Assembly: GCA_947846985.1 (NCBI GenBank)
Contig: CANTUZ010000004.1
Location: forward strand, 7,368,927-7,432,926
DNA length: 64,000 bases
Direction of reading: 5' to 3'
DNA from: Fratercula arctica
Lineage: Eukaryota > Chordata > Aves > Charadriiformes > Alcidae
Of this stretch, positions 26,976 to 38,019 are shown in pieces. The notes beneath the pieces are model-generated. The model did not search any database and was not told where the DNA came from. It saw nothing but the letters and a program-made list of their open reading frames with translations. The stretch's first letter is position 1, and each line of letters opens with the position of its first letter. The position numbers and the translations under genes are program-made.

Positions 26976-27991
26976 GACTCTTACTGTTGTTATGTTTTAA
27001 TTTTTTTTTTGTTAAATATAAATCAGTATTAAATATAAACAGAAATTAAATATGACAGATAACATAACCATACATTTCAGGGCAGTATTCTAGAATATAT
27101 ATTTCTACAAGGTTTTATAGCTTTTTTTTTCTTTATACAGGTGATTTATCTTGAAATCCTGCTTTGATTTTTTTTTTCCCCCCCAAAAAAGTCCTGATAT
27201 TGTTCCTAGTATTGATATAATTAAATTGAGTTCTTCTGTCCAGGTGTTTTCACTGACCTGTGCCCTTGCTTTCCCAGTTTTTCTGTCTAAAATCCCAAAC
27301 CTGTTATAATTTAATTCAATTTAATTTAGACTGAACAAACACGTGACGGCTTGATCCAAAGTTACTTCCAGTGGTGACAACTTGGTTATTTTTCACTGAC
27401 CTCATTCAATTCCCTACCCAGAGCAGATAATCACGTATGATTAGGTATCACCTACATGATTACAGCTTTCATAAATATCTGCCTTGCAAGAGGTTGTTCT
27501 CTGACAGTCCCATCATCTTAATAAATAATCCTCCTGATGGTGCACAATGAAGATGTAAATGAATTTCAGCCTTTTTACTAGCTCGTTCTACCACTCCACT
27601 AGGAATTAAATGGCAGTAAAATTCTTGGGCTTATTGCTAGCACGCATGCATGTATCTTTTACCGTATGAAACAAATAGTCTGATAAGCGTATGACCAACC
27701 TTTCAGAAAAGATTTCCGTAATGTATTTCAGCTCCACATTGTTTCTGAATTTGCCTGTCCACGTGTTTGAGGCAATTTAGGTGAATGCTTGTCCTGCAGA
27801 TTTGAGCCTTGTGGTGGAGCGACTTTGAGGTCTAAGAAACTGCAGTCTGGGATTGTGAATTCTCTGTACAGTCTAACAGCTGAAGTTACACCAAATTAGA
27901 CTTCTCTTTGTAACCTCATCACTCACTTTCACAAAGCACAGAAGAACATTAGCAGTCTTTGGAGCTCCACCTCCGACAGCTTTAGACCATA

Positions 27992-27996
27992 CCTGC
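27992..27996 (+). repeat. Target-site duplication, left copy
   Basis: CCTGC lies immediately outside the TG of the LTR and is repeated exactly at 28446-28450 on the other side. A 5-bp duplication is the mark of retroviral-type integration. Confidence 0.85.
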
Positions 27997-28127
27997 TGCC
28001 GTGGTTTAATCCCAGCCGGCAACTAGAACCACGCAGCCGCTCGCTCGCCCCCCTTCCCCAGCAGGGTGGGGGGAAAAGGGAAAAAAAGGAAAAGAGGAAA
28101 AAACCTCCTGGGTTGAGATAAAGACAG

Positions 28128-28133
28128 TTTAAT
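28128..28133 (-). promoter_or_regulatory. LTR polyadenylation-type signal ATTAAA
   Basis: The plus-strand TTTAAT reads ATTAAA on the minus strand. It lies about 105 bp downstream of the TATA box in the LTR's own direction, where the R region would be expected to end. A second ATTAAA (28005-28010) is too close to the LTR end to be the better candidate. Confidence 0.5.
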
Positions 28134-28236
28134 AGAAACAATAACAGGAAAGGAAAAATAACAATAATAATGAGATGAATGGTGAATTGGCACCATCCAG
28201 AGCAGTGATTGCGGATTCCTGCCTCCCCGCCCCGCA

Positions 28237-28244
28237 TTTTTATA
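28237..28244 (-). promoter_or_regulatory. LTR TATA box
   Basis: The minus strand reads GGTATAAAAATGCGGGGCGG here, a good TATA box followed by GC-rich sequence. It marks the U3 promoter and fixes the minus orientation of the LTR. Confidence 0.6.
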
Positions 28245-28445
28245 CCGAGCATGACATCTGTGGTATGGAATACTTCATTGACCGTTCCATCCTTCTGTCT
28301 ATGCTTCTAAGGGAAGCTGAAAAAAAGTCCTTGAACCGTGTAAACACCACTTAGCAACAACTAAAAACAATAGGTATTATTGACATTCCTTTCACAGCAA
28401 CCACCAGAAAGAAAAATTAACTCTTTCCCAGCTGAAACCAGGACA

Positions 28446-28450
28446 CCTGC
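28446..28450 (+). repeat. Target-site duplication, right copy
   Basis: CCTGC directly follows the LTR end and is identical to 27992-27996. Confidence 0.85.
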
Positions 28451-30117
28451 CAGTGGGCACCTAATCTAACAGGGTCTGGAAACAAGATGAAAAATAGATA
28501 CATTTTCTTTACATTAAGTTTATTTCCACAGGAAAAGAAACAAAACAAACGAAACTGTACCGGGTAGAATATTTTAATATAATGTGCTTTTATGTGGTCC
28601 CTTTGGAATCTAGTCTATATTACAATCACAGTGAGAGGGATCAGCGTACAGCATCTCATCTCTTATTAAAAATCAGGGGTGAAAGAAAAGGCAAGTACAG
28701 AGGATGGCTAATGGGGGCTTTGTGTGGTGGTGAGATAGGGATTTGTTTTAGAGTAACTGTGGTTTCTACTTGTAATTTTATTTGTGCTGTTCACTCAGAA
28801 AATACTCCTTGAGCACTCCCTTATGGCTTTTCTGTACACTTTGCGTTTCCCACTCGCTCAGCAGCCAGCTGCTAGACATATGTGGTAACTAACGCAAAGG
28901 CTGTTAAAATGCAGTTTGCATGCATGAAGGCGGAATTATGCCCCTTAAGCTTGTTTTCAGCCAGCCTCTAAATTCGTACGTGCATGCGAGTGACCGCCTG
29001 AAGCGCTGCGTGTTCTCAGACCAACCGACCGCCCCACTCGCTGGTTTCATTCGCATCTGTAATGTTGCAGAGAATTCTGAATATATGCACCGCTCTTCAG
29101 TATTTAGGACACTAATGAAGGCTAATGCACTGTTGTAAGTTGGTAAGAACATACAGGTATAAACAAGTCCAGTTGATTTATCTTCCAAGTGAGGCAACAG
29201 CATGTGGATAAAGAAGCCTGTGTACTTAGGCATCAGAATGAGGAAATTGAGGCAAAAAACCTGAAAACAAGTAATCAAGTATCTATTTAATGAACTAAAA
29301 AACGAAACCTTCACTATATCATTATAGCTTTTTGCTCCAGAACAGTATAATGCAACTTTTCTTTCAAGTAATGAATGGACCTACTCCAGGTCTTTTTTTC
29401 TTCCCCTGCAGCTGAGAAGATTTCATCCAGTGTTCAAACAATTTAATACCATTTTGGGCAGAAACACCATAGCAAGAACAAATCTTCAAGCCTTGTCTTC
29501 TTTGTAGGAAAAAAATGTGTCTTTCACTCTCCACGTTACCCAACCTGAAGGAATTTATATGACATCAATCAAAATGAAAGCAAGGTAGCTCATAATTTGA
29601 ACATGTTAACAGGCCAAGGTGACATCCTTCCTTATGAAAAGATGAAGAGGCTTTGAGGTGGACACAAATGCAAATGAAGCCTTAGTAAACTCATTTAAAA
29701 ATCAGTTTCAGATTCCTAAGGATTTACTGTTTTGGCTTGGAAAATCACCGGGCATTTCAGCATCACAGGAACTCTCAGGAATTCTTGAAGATATTTGCAA
29801 GGTAACTGATATTTCCGGCAGCAAACTTGAAGAGAATTGTCACAGGATTGCTGTGTTCTTGCCATAGTTTCAGTTCCATTTTGCTGGAGAAGAGCTGCGG
29901 AGCAGACTTGGCTAGAGTTTGGCGGTGCTACTTTCTGGGTTAGCTGAATTTCCAGCTGGGTGTCGTTGCTGTTATTTCAATCATTTCAGATTCAAAGGCA
30001 AGCTGGTGTTCACTACAGGTTTTCAAATTCTTAGCTCTCTAGCGTGAAGCAGAACAAAACTAGAAATGCTTTTTACTGCTGGAAAGGCTGGCGAATGCAA
30101 CAAAAGGTTTTCATAAC

Positions 30118-30218
30118 ATTTTTTGCTTTTTATTTTATTATTTCATTTTTTAATTTTATTTTATTATTTCTTTCTTTTTTTGGACTATATATTTTTGATT
30201 TTTTTTTTTTTTTTTTTT
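30118..30218 (+). repeat. T-rich low-complexity tract ending in T20
   Basis: A T-rich stretch made of TTTTA-like units is followed by an uninterrupted run of 20 T at 30199-30218. On the minus strand it reads as an A run followed by A-rich sequence. I see no retroposed gene body beside it. Confidence 0.75.
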
Positions 30219-30904
30219 GCAATTTAGAAAAGGAGCTATTCCTTTAAAACCAAAGAAAAGGCTCTATCTTGGCTATCTGCGGGGTCGGCCAGAAGGGCAG
30301 ACAAGAAATCTCAGCAAACCCTCCTGAGCAGAGGGCTGTGAGCGTTGTTCGGAACAGCGAGTTCTGGAGAGAGCTTTCTCCACTGGAATTCACAGGAAAG
30401 GGCAGCGAGAGCCGAGCCGAGCTGAACTGACAGCCAAGCAGCTGGAAGCGGGATATCGGAATGAATCCTCCCAGCCCAGGAGATGAAAAGCCAGCTGCTC
30501 CAGCCTCACACAAGCTGTGAAGCGATCCCTTTGCTCACCCCTCTTTCTCGCTCCCCAGATCCTGGGAATGATGGAGCGGGGATGAAGGATGAGGGGCAAA
30601 AGCGGGTCTTGGGGGAGGAAGAGTATTAGCAAGGGAACAGGAACATCTGTTGCTTGTACCCGGGGTCTTCCCCGCAGGCAGACTGTGGAAATTGGTGTGC
30701 ATCTGGGAGGGCAGAGGGAGCACATTAAAGGAGGTCATAGCGGGAGTCTTCCAGCAGAATAGGCTATTTGCTGCCCCTGTTGCCAGAGGGTGGATGGGAT
30801 CAGCTCGAGGATAACCCAGCGGTCCTTCTGGGTGCAGTTCTGCTTTGGGGGGAGCCGTAGCCCCGGCTCCCGCAGCCAGAACAGGCATCGCATTGCTCGC
30901 TCTC

Positions 30905-31020
30905 AATTAACCAATTTGTTTCCTTTCATGTTGGGTCAATGAGTTACAGTGTATTATGGCTTTAGTGGATACAAACTAATTAAGGGTGAATGAACTAGCA
31001 AACATTCATTTAAGCTTGGA
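30905..31020. promoter_or_regulatory. Candidate conserved non-coding element
   Basis: A compact AT-rich block with AATTAACC, GGGTCAATGAGTTACAG, CTAATTAAG (30976-30984) and CATTCATTTAAGC. It follows directly on a GC-richer region with scattered CpGs (30260-30900). The grouping of homeodomain-type sites suggests an enhancer, judged by eye only. Confidence 0.25.
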
Positions 31021-34000
31021 TTCCTCACTCGGGTGCTGGGATAGCTTTGGTATCACGTATGCGGGGCCTCATTCCAGGAGCACTGAACCCTTCCCCGGTC
31101 AAGAAATGTCACGAACAGCATCTGCATACTGTATGTCACTCCTCCCTAATGAAGAGCGCCTATGCCTGTGTTCTCCGTTCAAAGTGGCAACACATTCATA
31201 ACCATCAACTGAGCAAGAATGCCCACAAGATGTTCTTAATGGGAAAATAAACAGGCAACACCAGGGCTTTTGTCGGCGACTCCAACTCCAGGCACTCCAG
31301 TCAAACGTTATGTTTAATACTGCAATTCAGATCTTTGTATCTGATGTTAGCATTTGTTTTTGAACAAGCTGCCAAGTATTCCCACAAGCTCTGGTCTCAC
31401 TCACTGCTGACAGCGAGACACCCCTCTGGAGGCAACACAAGGCATTTGCAGTTCAACATCTTTTTATCAGAGGACATCTGCTTACAAGTACGAGACTCCA
31501 TGAGGGAATATCTGAACCCGGGTGTGGGGGCGTGTGTCCATTTTGGCAGCTGTCCCACAAAAGATATAAATCCCAACATGATTCAAAACACCTACAGAAT
31601 ACTACCTTGCTTGCTCAGGGAGTCCTTTTCCAGAGTGGGTTTTTATAGTTACTTGTATAGTCTTTTTATGGGAAGAAGTTGCCTTGTTCCCATGTCATCA
31701 TTGACCAGTAAGTTCTGTGCAGCCACAGTGGGCAAGGTAAATGAGAGTGGTTTCAGCAAGAAAAATATCATGTTTTTGTGTGCTGCAGACGTGTTATGAT
31801 GAACGGTTTCATCTCAGTGGGAAGGGCATACAGCATTGGTTCATGAACACTAAATTTACTTAGGTGGCTTTGAATAAATACAGTCTAAACAGGCCAAGCA
31901 CGTGTGTCTGGCTCAAGAAGATAGAACAGTCTCCATAGAAAAAAAGCTCTACGTGATCGTTATTTTCAGGTTTTATAGCAGCAACACTTATAGCTGCAAC
32001 ACTTTGAAGGGCCTTCAGCAGGCAGATAATATTCAGCAGTTTCAGTCTCAGTTTAGCAAGCTATCTGAGCCTTTTTTTACTTAAAAAGACATGGATACCG
32101 ACTGTGTTAAGAATCTTTTTTCTCAAAATTTGGTATGTGGTTACATACACCCTGGGGAATTGGGCTGTACCTTGTACGGCGCAGGCTGAGAGACACTACA
32201 GTCCTAGGAGCGCAAACCAGTGAGTGGGCACGATGTGTCCATATGTCCACATCATGGGCTTTATCTTACTACCGTACAGCGGCAAAAACGGTGAACAGCT
32301 TACACTCAGACAGGCTATAAAATCTTACTGCCTTGACAGCAAAAAGATAAAGGATTGTCTAAGAAAACTCCCATACTCCTGTGGCCAACCTGTCTTCTCA
32401 CTACTGATGGTGCCACTTCGCCCCAAAAGCAGAACGAACACATCTGGTGCGTGGCTGCCAAGGTCCAGTCATGGTCTGGTAGGCACATGCATGGGCTTGT
32501 GCTAAGACTATGAGCATCCCAGTAAGTTTTCTTCCTCCAATTTCCCCCCAAACTTGTTTAAAGCCCCTTGTGGGGCAAAGAGGCTTTGCCTCTAAATAGC
32601 GTGGGTAGGAGGGAAAATTGGGGCTGAAATTCTGCCAATGGGACAAAATAACATTAAACCTATCCTTAAGACTCAGTCCTAATATGTCAAAGGGTAAATA
32701 CTCAAGTGAGCTCCTCAACTCCAGGATTAGAAGATACTATTTTTAAGTCATTTATATATTTTTTTTTTTGCTTAGGGAATCCCAACATTTTCCAGGAGCA
32801 ATTACCCTGAAGTCAACGTCTTGCGCAATACTGGTAGTGGTTATGAGATTCCGGGAGGCTATGAAATTTGGCTTGGCTTATTTCTGCTTCTTATTTCCTA
32901 TTTCTGCAGTTATAGTTTATTTCTGTCAAGAATATAGTCATAGTCACATTATCAAAAAACAGGAATGCAACTGTTTAACACATCCCCAGTTTTCTCAGTG
33001 TGTAAAGTTAACAGCCATTTTTTATACCGCCTCTGCCACATAACGCAGATGTTGTTGCTTTCAACATTGTCTTCGTTATTGGAGCACAGCTGAAGAATAA
33101 TTTTAGTTCCCTATTTTACATAGTCTCTTTCATGTGCTATTGCTGCAGCCATCAGCCAGACAAGACATTCGACTAAGCAAACTGTCAGTGTATTTCACAC
33201 ATCCCTGGGAGAGGAATAAAATCAGATTCCAAGTTTATGTATGAGATGCCTTCAGTTTGTTCAGTTTTATGCCAGACTTCCTTTCCTCATTAGTTTCCCC
33301 TTTGTTATAGTTGGGAGATTTTTGACAACGTAACTTTTAATCTGAATAGACTGAAATCTTTCTCCAAAATAGAAATATTTCACAAAAATGCCTCATGTTT
33401 TATGACACCCACAGATTTCTTTTTGATTTATCCTCTTGAAGTGCCAGGATTCCGTGTGCCTCAGCAGCTTGCCTGTACTACCTGTAAGATGCAAATGCTT
33501 CTATACATTTTAATTCTTAACCCTGTTTGTATACGCATGCACACAGAAAATGTTGGAAAAATACAGGCTAAAGAGCTAACTGTTAAGTTCTGATCTGGCG
33601 TTTGGTGCAGTGTTGGGTTTTCCTGAGGTCCTGCCCTTACGGAGAAGGAACTTTGCTGTGCTACACAAATAAGAAGCAATGCCCTTGCAGGATAACTGGA
33701 TCAGCAGCTGAGGGCTGGATCTGTACTCCCTGCAGAGCCGTCTGCCGCCAGGAGACCAGCATCCCCGCAGTAAAGACTTTCTCTACACCGTGACCAAGAA
33801 CAGTTAGCTTAAAAGACGGGAAATCCACGACACTCGAGACTTTCTGCCTGGGTGAAAATCAACCATGAACTGGAATCTCTGGAAGTCACTTAACAGGCTG
33901 TAATTTGTATGAGAAATGATCTGTTTCAAGAGATTTCCTGCATTCGGTTCCCCAGTACACAGTGCCAAAAGAAGGCACTTGGAGCATTTCAGCATCTTGC

Positions 34001-34284
34001 CTTCTGTTTGAAACCAGTGAGTACGGGAATATGGAAATGGAAGCTAATTTTTCGAAACACATTCTGAATGCTTCTGAAGCTTCAGAGCAATGGCTGCTTA
34101 TGCATTCGGGGAGAGGAGAGGGAAATCTATCTCTGGTTTAGGTCTCGTGCGCCAAAATGATCTAGATAAAAAACTGAAGAAGGACATACAATGAAAGAGT
34201 TTTCCCTCCCACTCCAAGGGACTAAAAGACTGGGAATGTGTCAGTTCACAGCTTACTGCTTCCTGGCACCCAAACTCACAAATG

Positions 34285-34505
34285 TGACAATAATGCTGTA
34301 AGGATAATCAGTCCAATTTATGTTCCAAGTGTGAAATGTCCAAATCCCGCACAACAGGGAGCCTTTCATCATTTCATCTGCGTGCAATGAATGCAGAGAA
34401 TAATTAGCGAAATGAATGAAAAGGCTTTGGACTTGATTTTAATCCACCTCTACCCAATGGTAATAACACCCCAATTCATTAAGCATCAGATGCACGTTAG
34501 TGAAA
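34285..34505. promoter_or_regulatory. Candidate conserved non-coding element
   Basis: The block is dense in homeodomain-type sites: GGATAATC near 34302, TAATTAGC near 34401, an OTX/PITX-type TAATCC at 34440-34445, and AATTCATTAAGC near 34472. It also has CCCAATGG, which contains the core of an inverted CCAAT box. It is free of repeats, and its wording resembles deeply conserved vertebrate enhancers. Only an alignment can confirm it. Confidence 0.3.
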
Positions 34506-37500
34506 CACAGTGGCAACTTAATTCAGCTGGGAAGGGCATACCCCTAGGGAGAGCTGAAACAAACAAGCCCATCATTTCTCCATAGGTGGTTAACTTTAAT
34601 TAAACTTCTCAAAACACGAATTTGTGCTCACCTTGAAAGAAAAGGTAAGAGAACGACTACGTAAAGCGCCTTCCAGTTGTATTTCAAGATGGTTTCCTCG
34701 TCCTGAGCAAGTTGAAACAGTAGGAGCAGTGGAAATTTTGATGGAAGGGAGTTCAAGCTCTGGAACAATGTATTCAGGGGGCTTCTGCCATAGTCAGAAC
34801 AGAATTTGCAATATCTTTAGGGAATATTATTATTAAATTTCAGACTTTCATTTATTCCTCTGGATCGTTCTACTCTTGCCCTTGTCACTTCTGATCAAGT
34901 ACTCCTCCGTGTGTTTGTTTTCTCATTTATTAAAGGCCAAGCAGTATTCTGTTTACCCAGTTCCATGGGAAAACAGAGTGTGACAGCTTGCTGTGGGCCT
35001 TGGGATTAAATGCTGTACCCTGAAGTTTCATTTCCTTGCAAAGCCTTCTATTAAAGCAGTACGTGGGAAGGCTGAGCCAATTTTCCTTTTCTCTTAATTT
35101 TCCCTAAAGGTTTGCCTAGTGTCTTTAGCTTAGACAAAATCTAGATGGAAAACACTCGTGTGCTCTGGTTCTTGTTTTCTTGGTAAAATATCTTGGAACT
35201 TGGCAAGTGCAGGGGCTGAGGGGAGAAGTTAATTTAACTGCTCTTGTCTTCTGAGGCCTCAGTTTGCAATTCCAGTACTGTAAAAACTGGCTATTACAGA
35301 AATTGCTTATTAATTTTCCCAGGGTTTCGTGTTGCCCCCCTGACTTCTTCAAAATTCTCAGGGATACTATGTAAGGAAACTAGGATGCAATATTCCCTGG
35401 GTCTGTCCTTGACTCCAGCGCTGACTCGCTCCTCAGTTCTCCCAGAGACAAACCTCCTTCTCTGCCTTGGCCATAGCATGCAGAATTGAGGACACAGAGT
35501 AACTGTTGTCCCCAGAATAGCACAGACACCCTATGGCTGTTCCAAGGAGGAAAAGCTATGCTTGAATAGCTATCCTCACGTCCCGCTTGTTTCTATACAA
35601 AAGACATTTGTGACTCAACAGCAGACATAATAGATGCTTGTCACTGCTGGTGTTTAGTTTCAGGGAAAGCTGTCCCTCTCTTCTGTATCAGCTGAGAAGG
35701 CAGAAAGCTGGGGAGCCCACTGCTTTCTGCGCCACTGAAAGCTGGAAGAACTGGGCAGGCAGCCGATCCCAGCACCAGGATGCGGGGAACATACTGACCC
35801 TAAGATAAAAGCTGTTGAGGGGGCTGTGCTGTCACCCCCAGCTGTGTCAGTTTCATACATTATCACCCCTATAGACCTGAGCAGTCCCTTGTGGTCCTCT
35901 TCCAAAGTAAGAAGCACTGCAGAGAGAAACTCAGCCCGGCCCTGCTCTGGACAAGCAGCACTTGTTCCTAACCCAAAGAGCAAGTGATGTACTGCCTGCT
36001 TTATCTCTAAAGCTGACAAGTTTCATGTAAATGAGAGAATGTAGGAGTTTGTTCCCAGAGAATACATTCCCTTAGAGAGGAGAACTGGACATGCCCAGGA
36101 GAACCCACAGCACCCGAACTCCATCTGACAATACCAACTGGAAAAAAAACCAAACATTTTGCCCAAAGATGTAGCTATTATATTGCTTGACAAACTTTGG
36201 GGAGGCTGAGGAATTTTCTGTGTCACTCACCAAAACCAGCCATTGGACTACACTTGGAGACTCAGGTTACTGAAATGATATTGATATGCCATAATGAATG
36301 TGAAGACATGGAAGCAGCATCCATAATGGGTGAGTCAGGGTGGAGATGTCCTTCCTCCATCGTACTCCTTGCACAACTCTGTGTCATCAGAGAAACCTTT
36401 CCACCATCACTCCTCTTACGCAGAGGGCACACTGGGCATGCTTGGCAGCTACCTTCTCTAGGTCTGGGGTTTGCTGTGAAAGGGTAAATCACTGTCTTCC
36501 TCATTCTTCCCACTGCTACATAAATCAGCCCTTCTGCAGGAGCCGTTCCTGGGTAAAGAGTGGTGAGGGGTCAGTCTCAGGGAAATGGAAATGCTGGTGC
36601 TCTGGGTCTGTGACCAGGCGTGCAGGGTGTTCCTCCACCAGCCTTAATGGTGACAGACATTTCTGACATTCGTGATTAATATTCTTCTGATTCTGACTGT
36701 GGCCATGTCACTGCCGTTTCTTCCTACAGCTTCTCCAACCTGTCATGCAGCCCATGGACATGACAAGAGGTGCAAACTGCAGCAAGCTTGGCTTTAAATA
36801 GTTTAATCCTGGCAAGATTATGCTGCTGATGTTTGACAAAGGTTAAGCCCTTTGAGTGTGGAGGTGATGAATAGCTGCTCAGTATAGAAAGCACTCAGGT
36901 GACAGCAGGGGCTTTTAAATTCCTCCCCTTTTTAACATTTCACACACAGAGGAAAGCCTTGAATTCAGTGTGATACTTGTGTCAACGGCAGCATGGACTG
37001 TTTGTAAACATACGACAAGGGAAGACGATTTAGGGGATAATAACTCTGTGGACTTCAGAATTTCTCTTTTGTAGCTGCCATTCTGCATAAGCCACTGCAG
37101 TAACTAATGGGAAAAGTAAATTAAATCCAGGAGCTGATCTTGCCCTTACAGTCCAGGCAGGGGGCTGAGAAACCCTCTTTCTCTGAAGGCTCTCTGCCTG
37201 CAAGGGTGTAAAGCCAGCTGATTTCTTTTCCCTCTGCAGGTCGGAGGCCCAGCTTTCCTTCCTCACCTCCTCCCCACTGCCCGGTCCCCTCTGCAGATCC
37301 TGGGGCCAAGACTGGGAACAACAAAAGCACAAAGCAGGCTTCCCTTCCCAGCGTGAATAGGAAAAGGCCCCTCGGAGGCAACAGAAAACGGGCAGCTTGA
37401 TTAACTGTGGGACGGCAGGATTTCCAGGCACCAGAGCTGCAGAGAGCAGAGGGAAGGATGGGGGCTGAGTGCTGGCTTCTCAGTGCCCCGTGGTCGGTTC

Positions 37501-37549
37501 AGGGCAGAAAAGGGGCCTTTTTACAGAGAGACCCACCTAGCATCTTAGA

Positions 37550-37715
37550 GGTCCTATTATTAGTAAGCGCTGTTTAGCCTACCGAAGCATCCTTCAACCC
37601 GAAGCATCACGAAAACACTCCCCCAGCTGTTATATTACATGGATAATTATAGTCTGCGGATGCTAATGTAAGGAACGGATGTCACTTAACGATACATCAC
37701 GCTAAAGGATGAAAG
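37550..37715. promoter_or_regulatory. Candidate conserved non-coding element
   Basis: The block has several CpGs retained in otherwise AT-rich sequence, a CAGCTG E-box near 37624, and GGATAATTATAG and GATGCTAATG-type homeodomain/POU sites (37641-37667). Retained CpGs in AT-rich DNA can signal constraint. The call rests on composition alone. Confidence 0.22.
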
Positions 37716-37988
37716 AGTTTTTTAGGCTTCAAAGCAGCAAATTGTTAGTCTTTCTTTCCCTGTTGGTTTTTATCCTGTGGAGGTAGCAACCTAGCCCCAT
37801 TCATCAGTTTGGACTGAATTAATTTTTAAAGAGAGATGGCGCTTGGAGGCTACCTGAGGACAAGCAAAACATTTTGCATGTGGCCATTGCGTGAGTGGGC
37901 AGTCAGAGAAGAAATCACCCGAGTCAACCGTGATGGGGCCTCTTGGGGATGCTACTCAGCTTTGCTGGCTTTTGTGGATGAGGCAGCA

Positions 37989-38019
37989 GGCTCAGGCAAG
38001 GCTCAGGCAAGGTCAGGCA
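37989..38019 (+). repeat. 11-bp tandem repeat
   Basis: GGCTCAGGCAA occurs twice head to tail (37989-37999, 38000-38010), followed by a partial third unit GGTCAGGCA. Confidence 0.8.

Larger units (their letters stand above)
17097..27991. other. Non-coding DNA, no gene seen
   Basis: About 10.9 kb with no recognisable gene or interspersed repeat. It holds homopolymers (A at 19950-19964, C at 23607-23627), an AT-rich tract (21511-21583), a 14-bp tandem duplication (22001-22028), a CCTGC microsatellite (26591-26616) and one possible regulatory block (26761-26975). Open frames of up to 126 codons (24563-24943) have no family features. Confidence 0.6.
27997..28445 (-). mobile_element. Solo LTR of an endogenous retrovirus
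   Basis: A 449-bp element with no internal retroviral sequence next to it. On the minus strand it begins TGTCCTGGTTTCAGCTGGG and ends in TTAAACCACGGCA, so it has the TG...CA ends of an LTR. It is flanked by a perfect 5-bp duplication (CCTGC). A TATA box (28237-28244) and an ATTAAA polyadenylation-type signal (28128-28133) lie in the right order for minus-strand transcription. I recognise the sequence from memory as a widespread avian ERV LTR, probably of the ERVL group, which fits a 5-bp duplication. From memory the family is usually longer, so part of U3 may be deleted here. Internal genes were presumably lost by LTR-LTR recombination. Confidence 0.9.

Noticed and set aside
28451..30000. Internal retroviral genes next to the LTR
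   Set aside because: The adjacent sequence shows no gag, protease or polymerase-like frames and no second LTR, and the exact target duplication shows that the element is a solo LTR.
30118..30218. T-rich tract as the tail of a retroposed gene on the minus strand
   Set aside because: No gene-like sequence adjoins it and no flanking duplication was seen, so it is read as low complexity.
31335..31799. 154-codon open frame on the plus strand
   Set aside because: No domain, no codon-usage or splice context, and no resemblance to a known protein. Frames of this length are expected by chance in 64 kb read in six frames.
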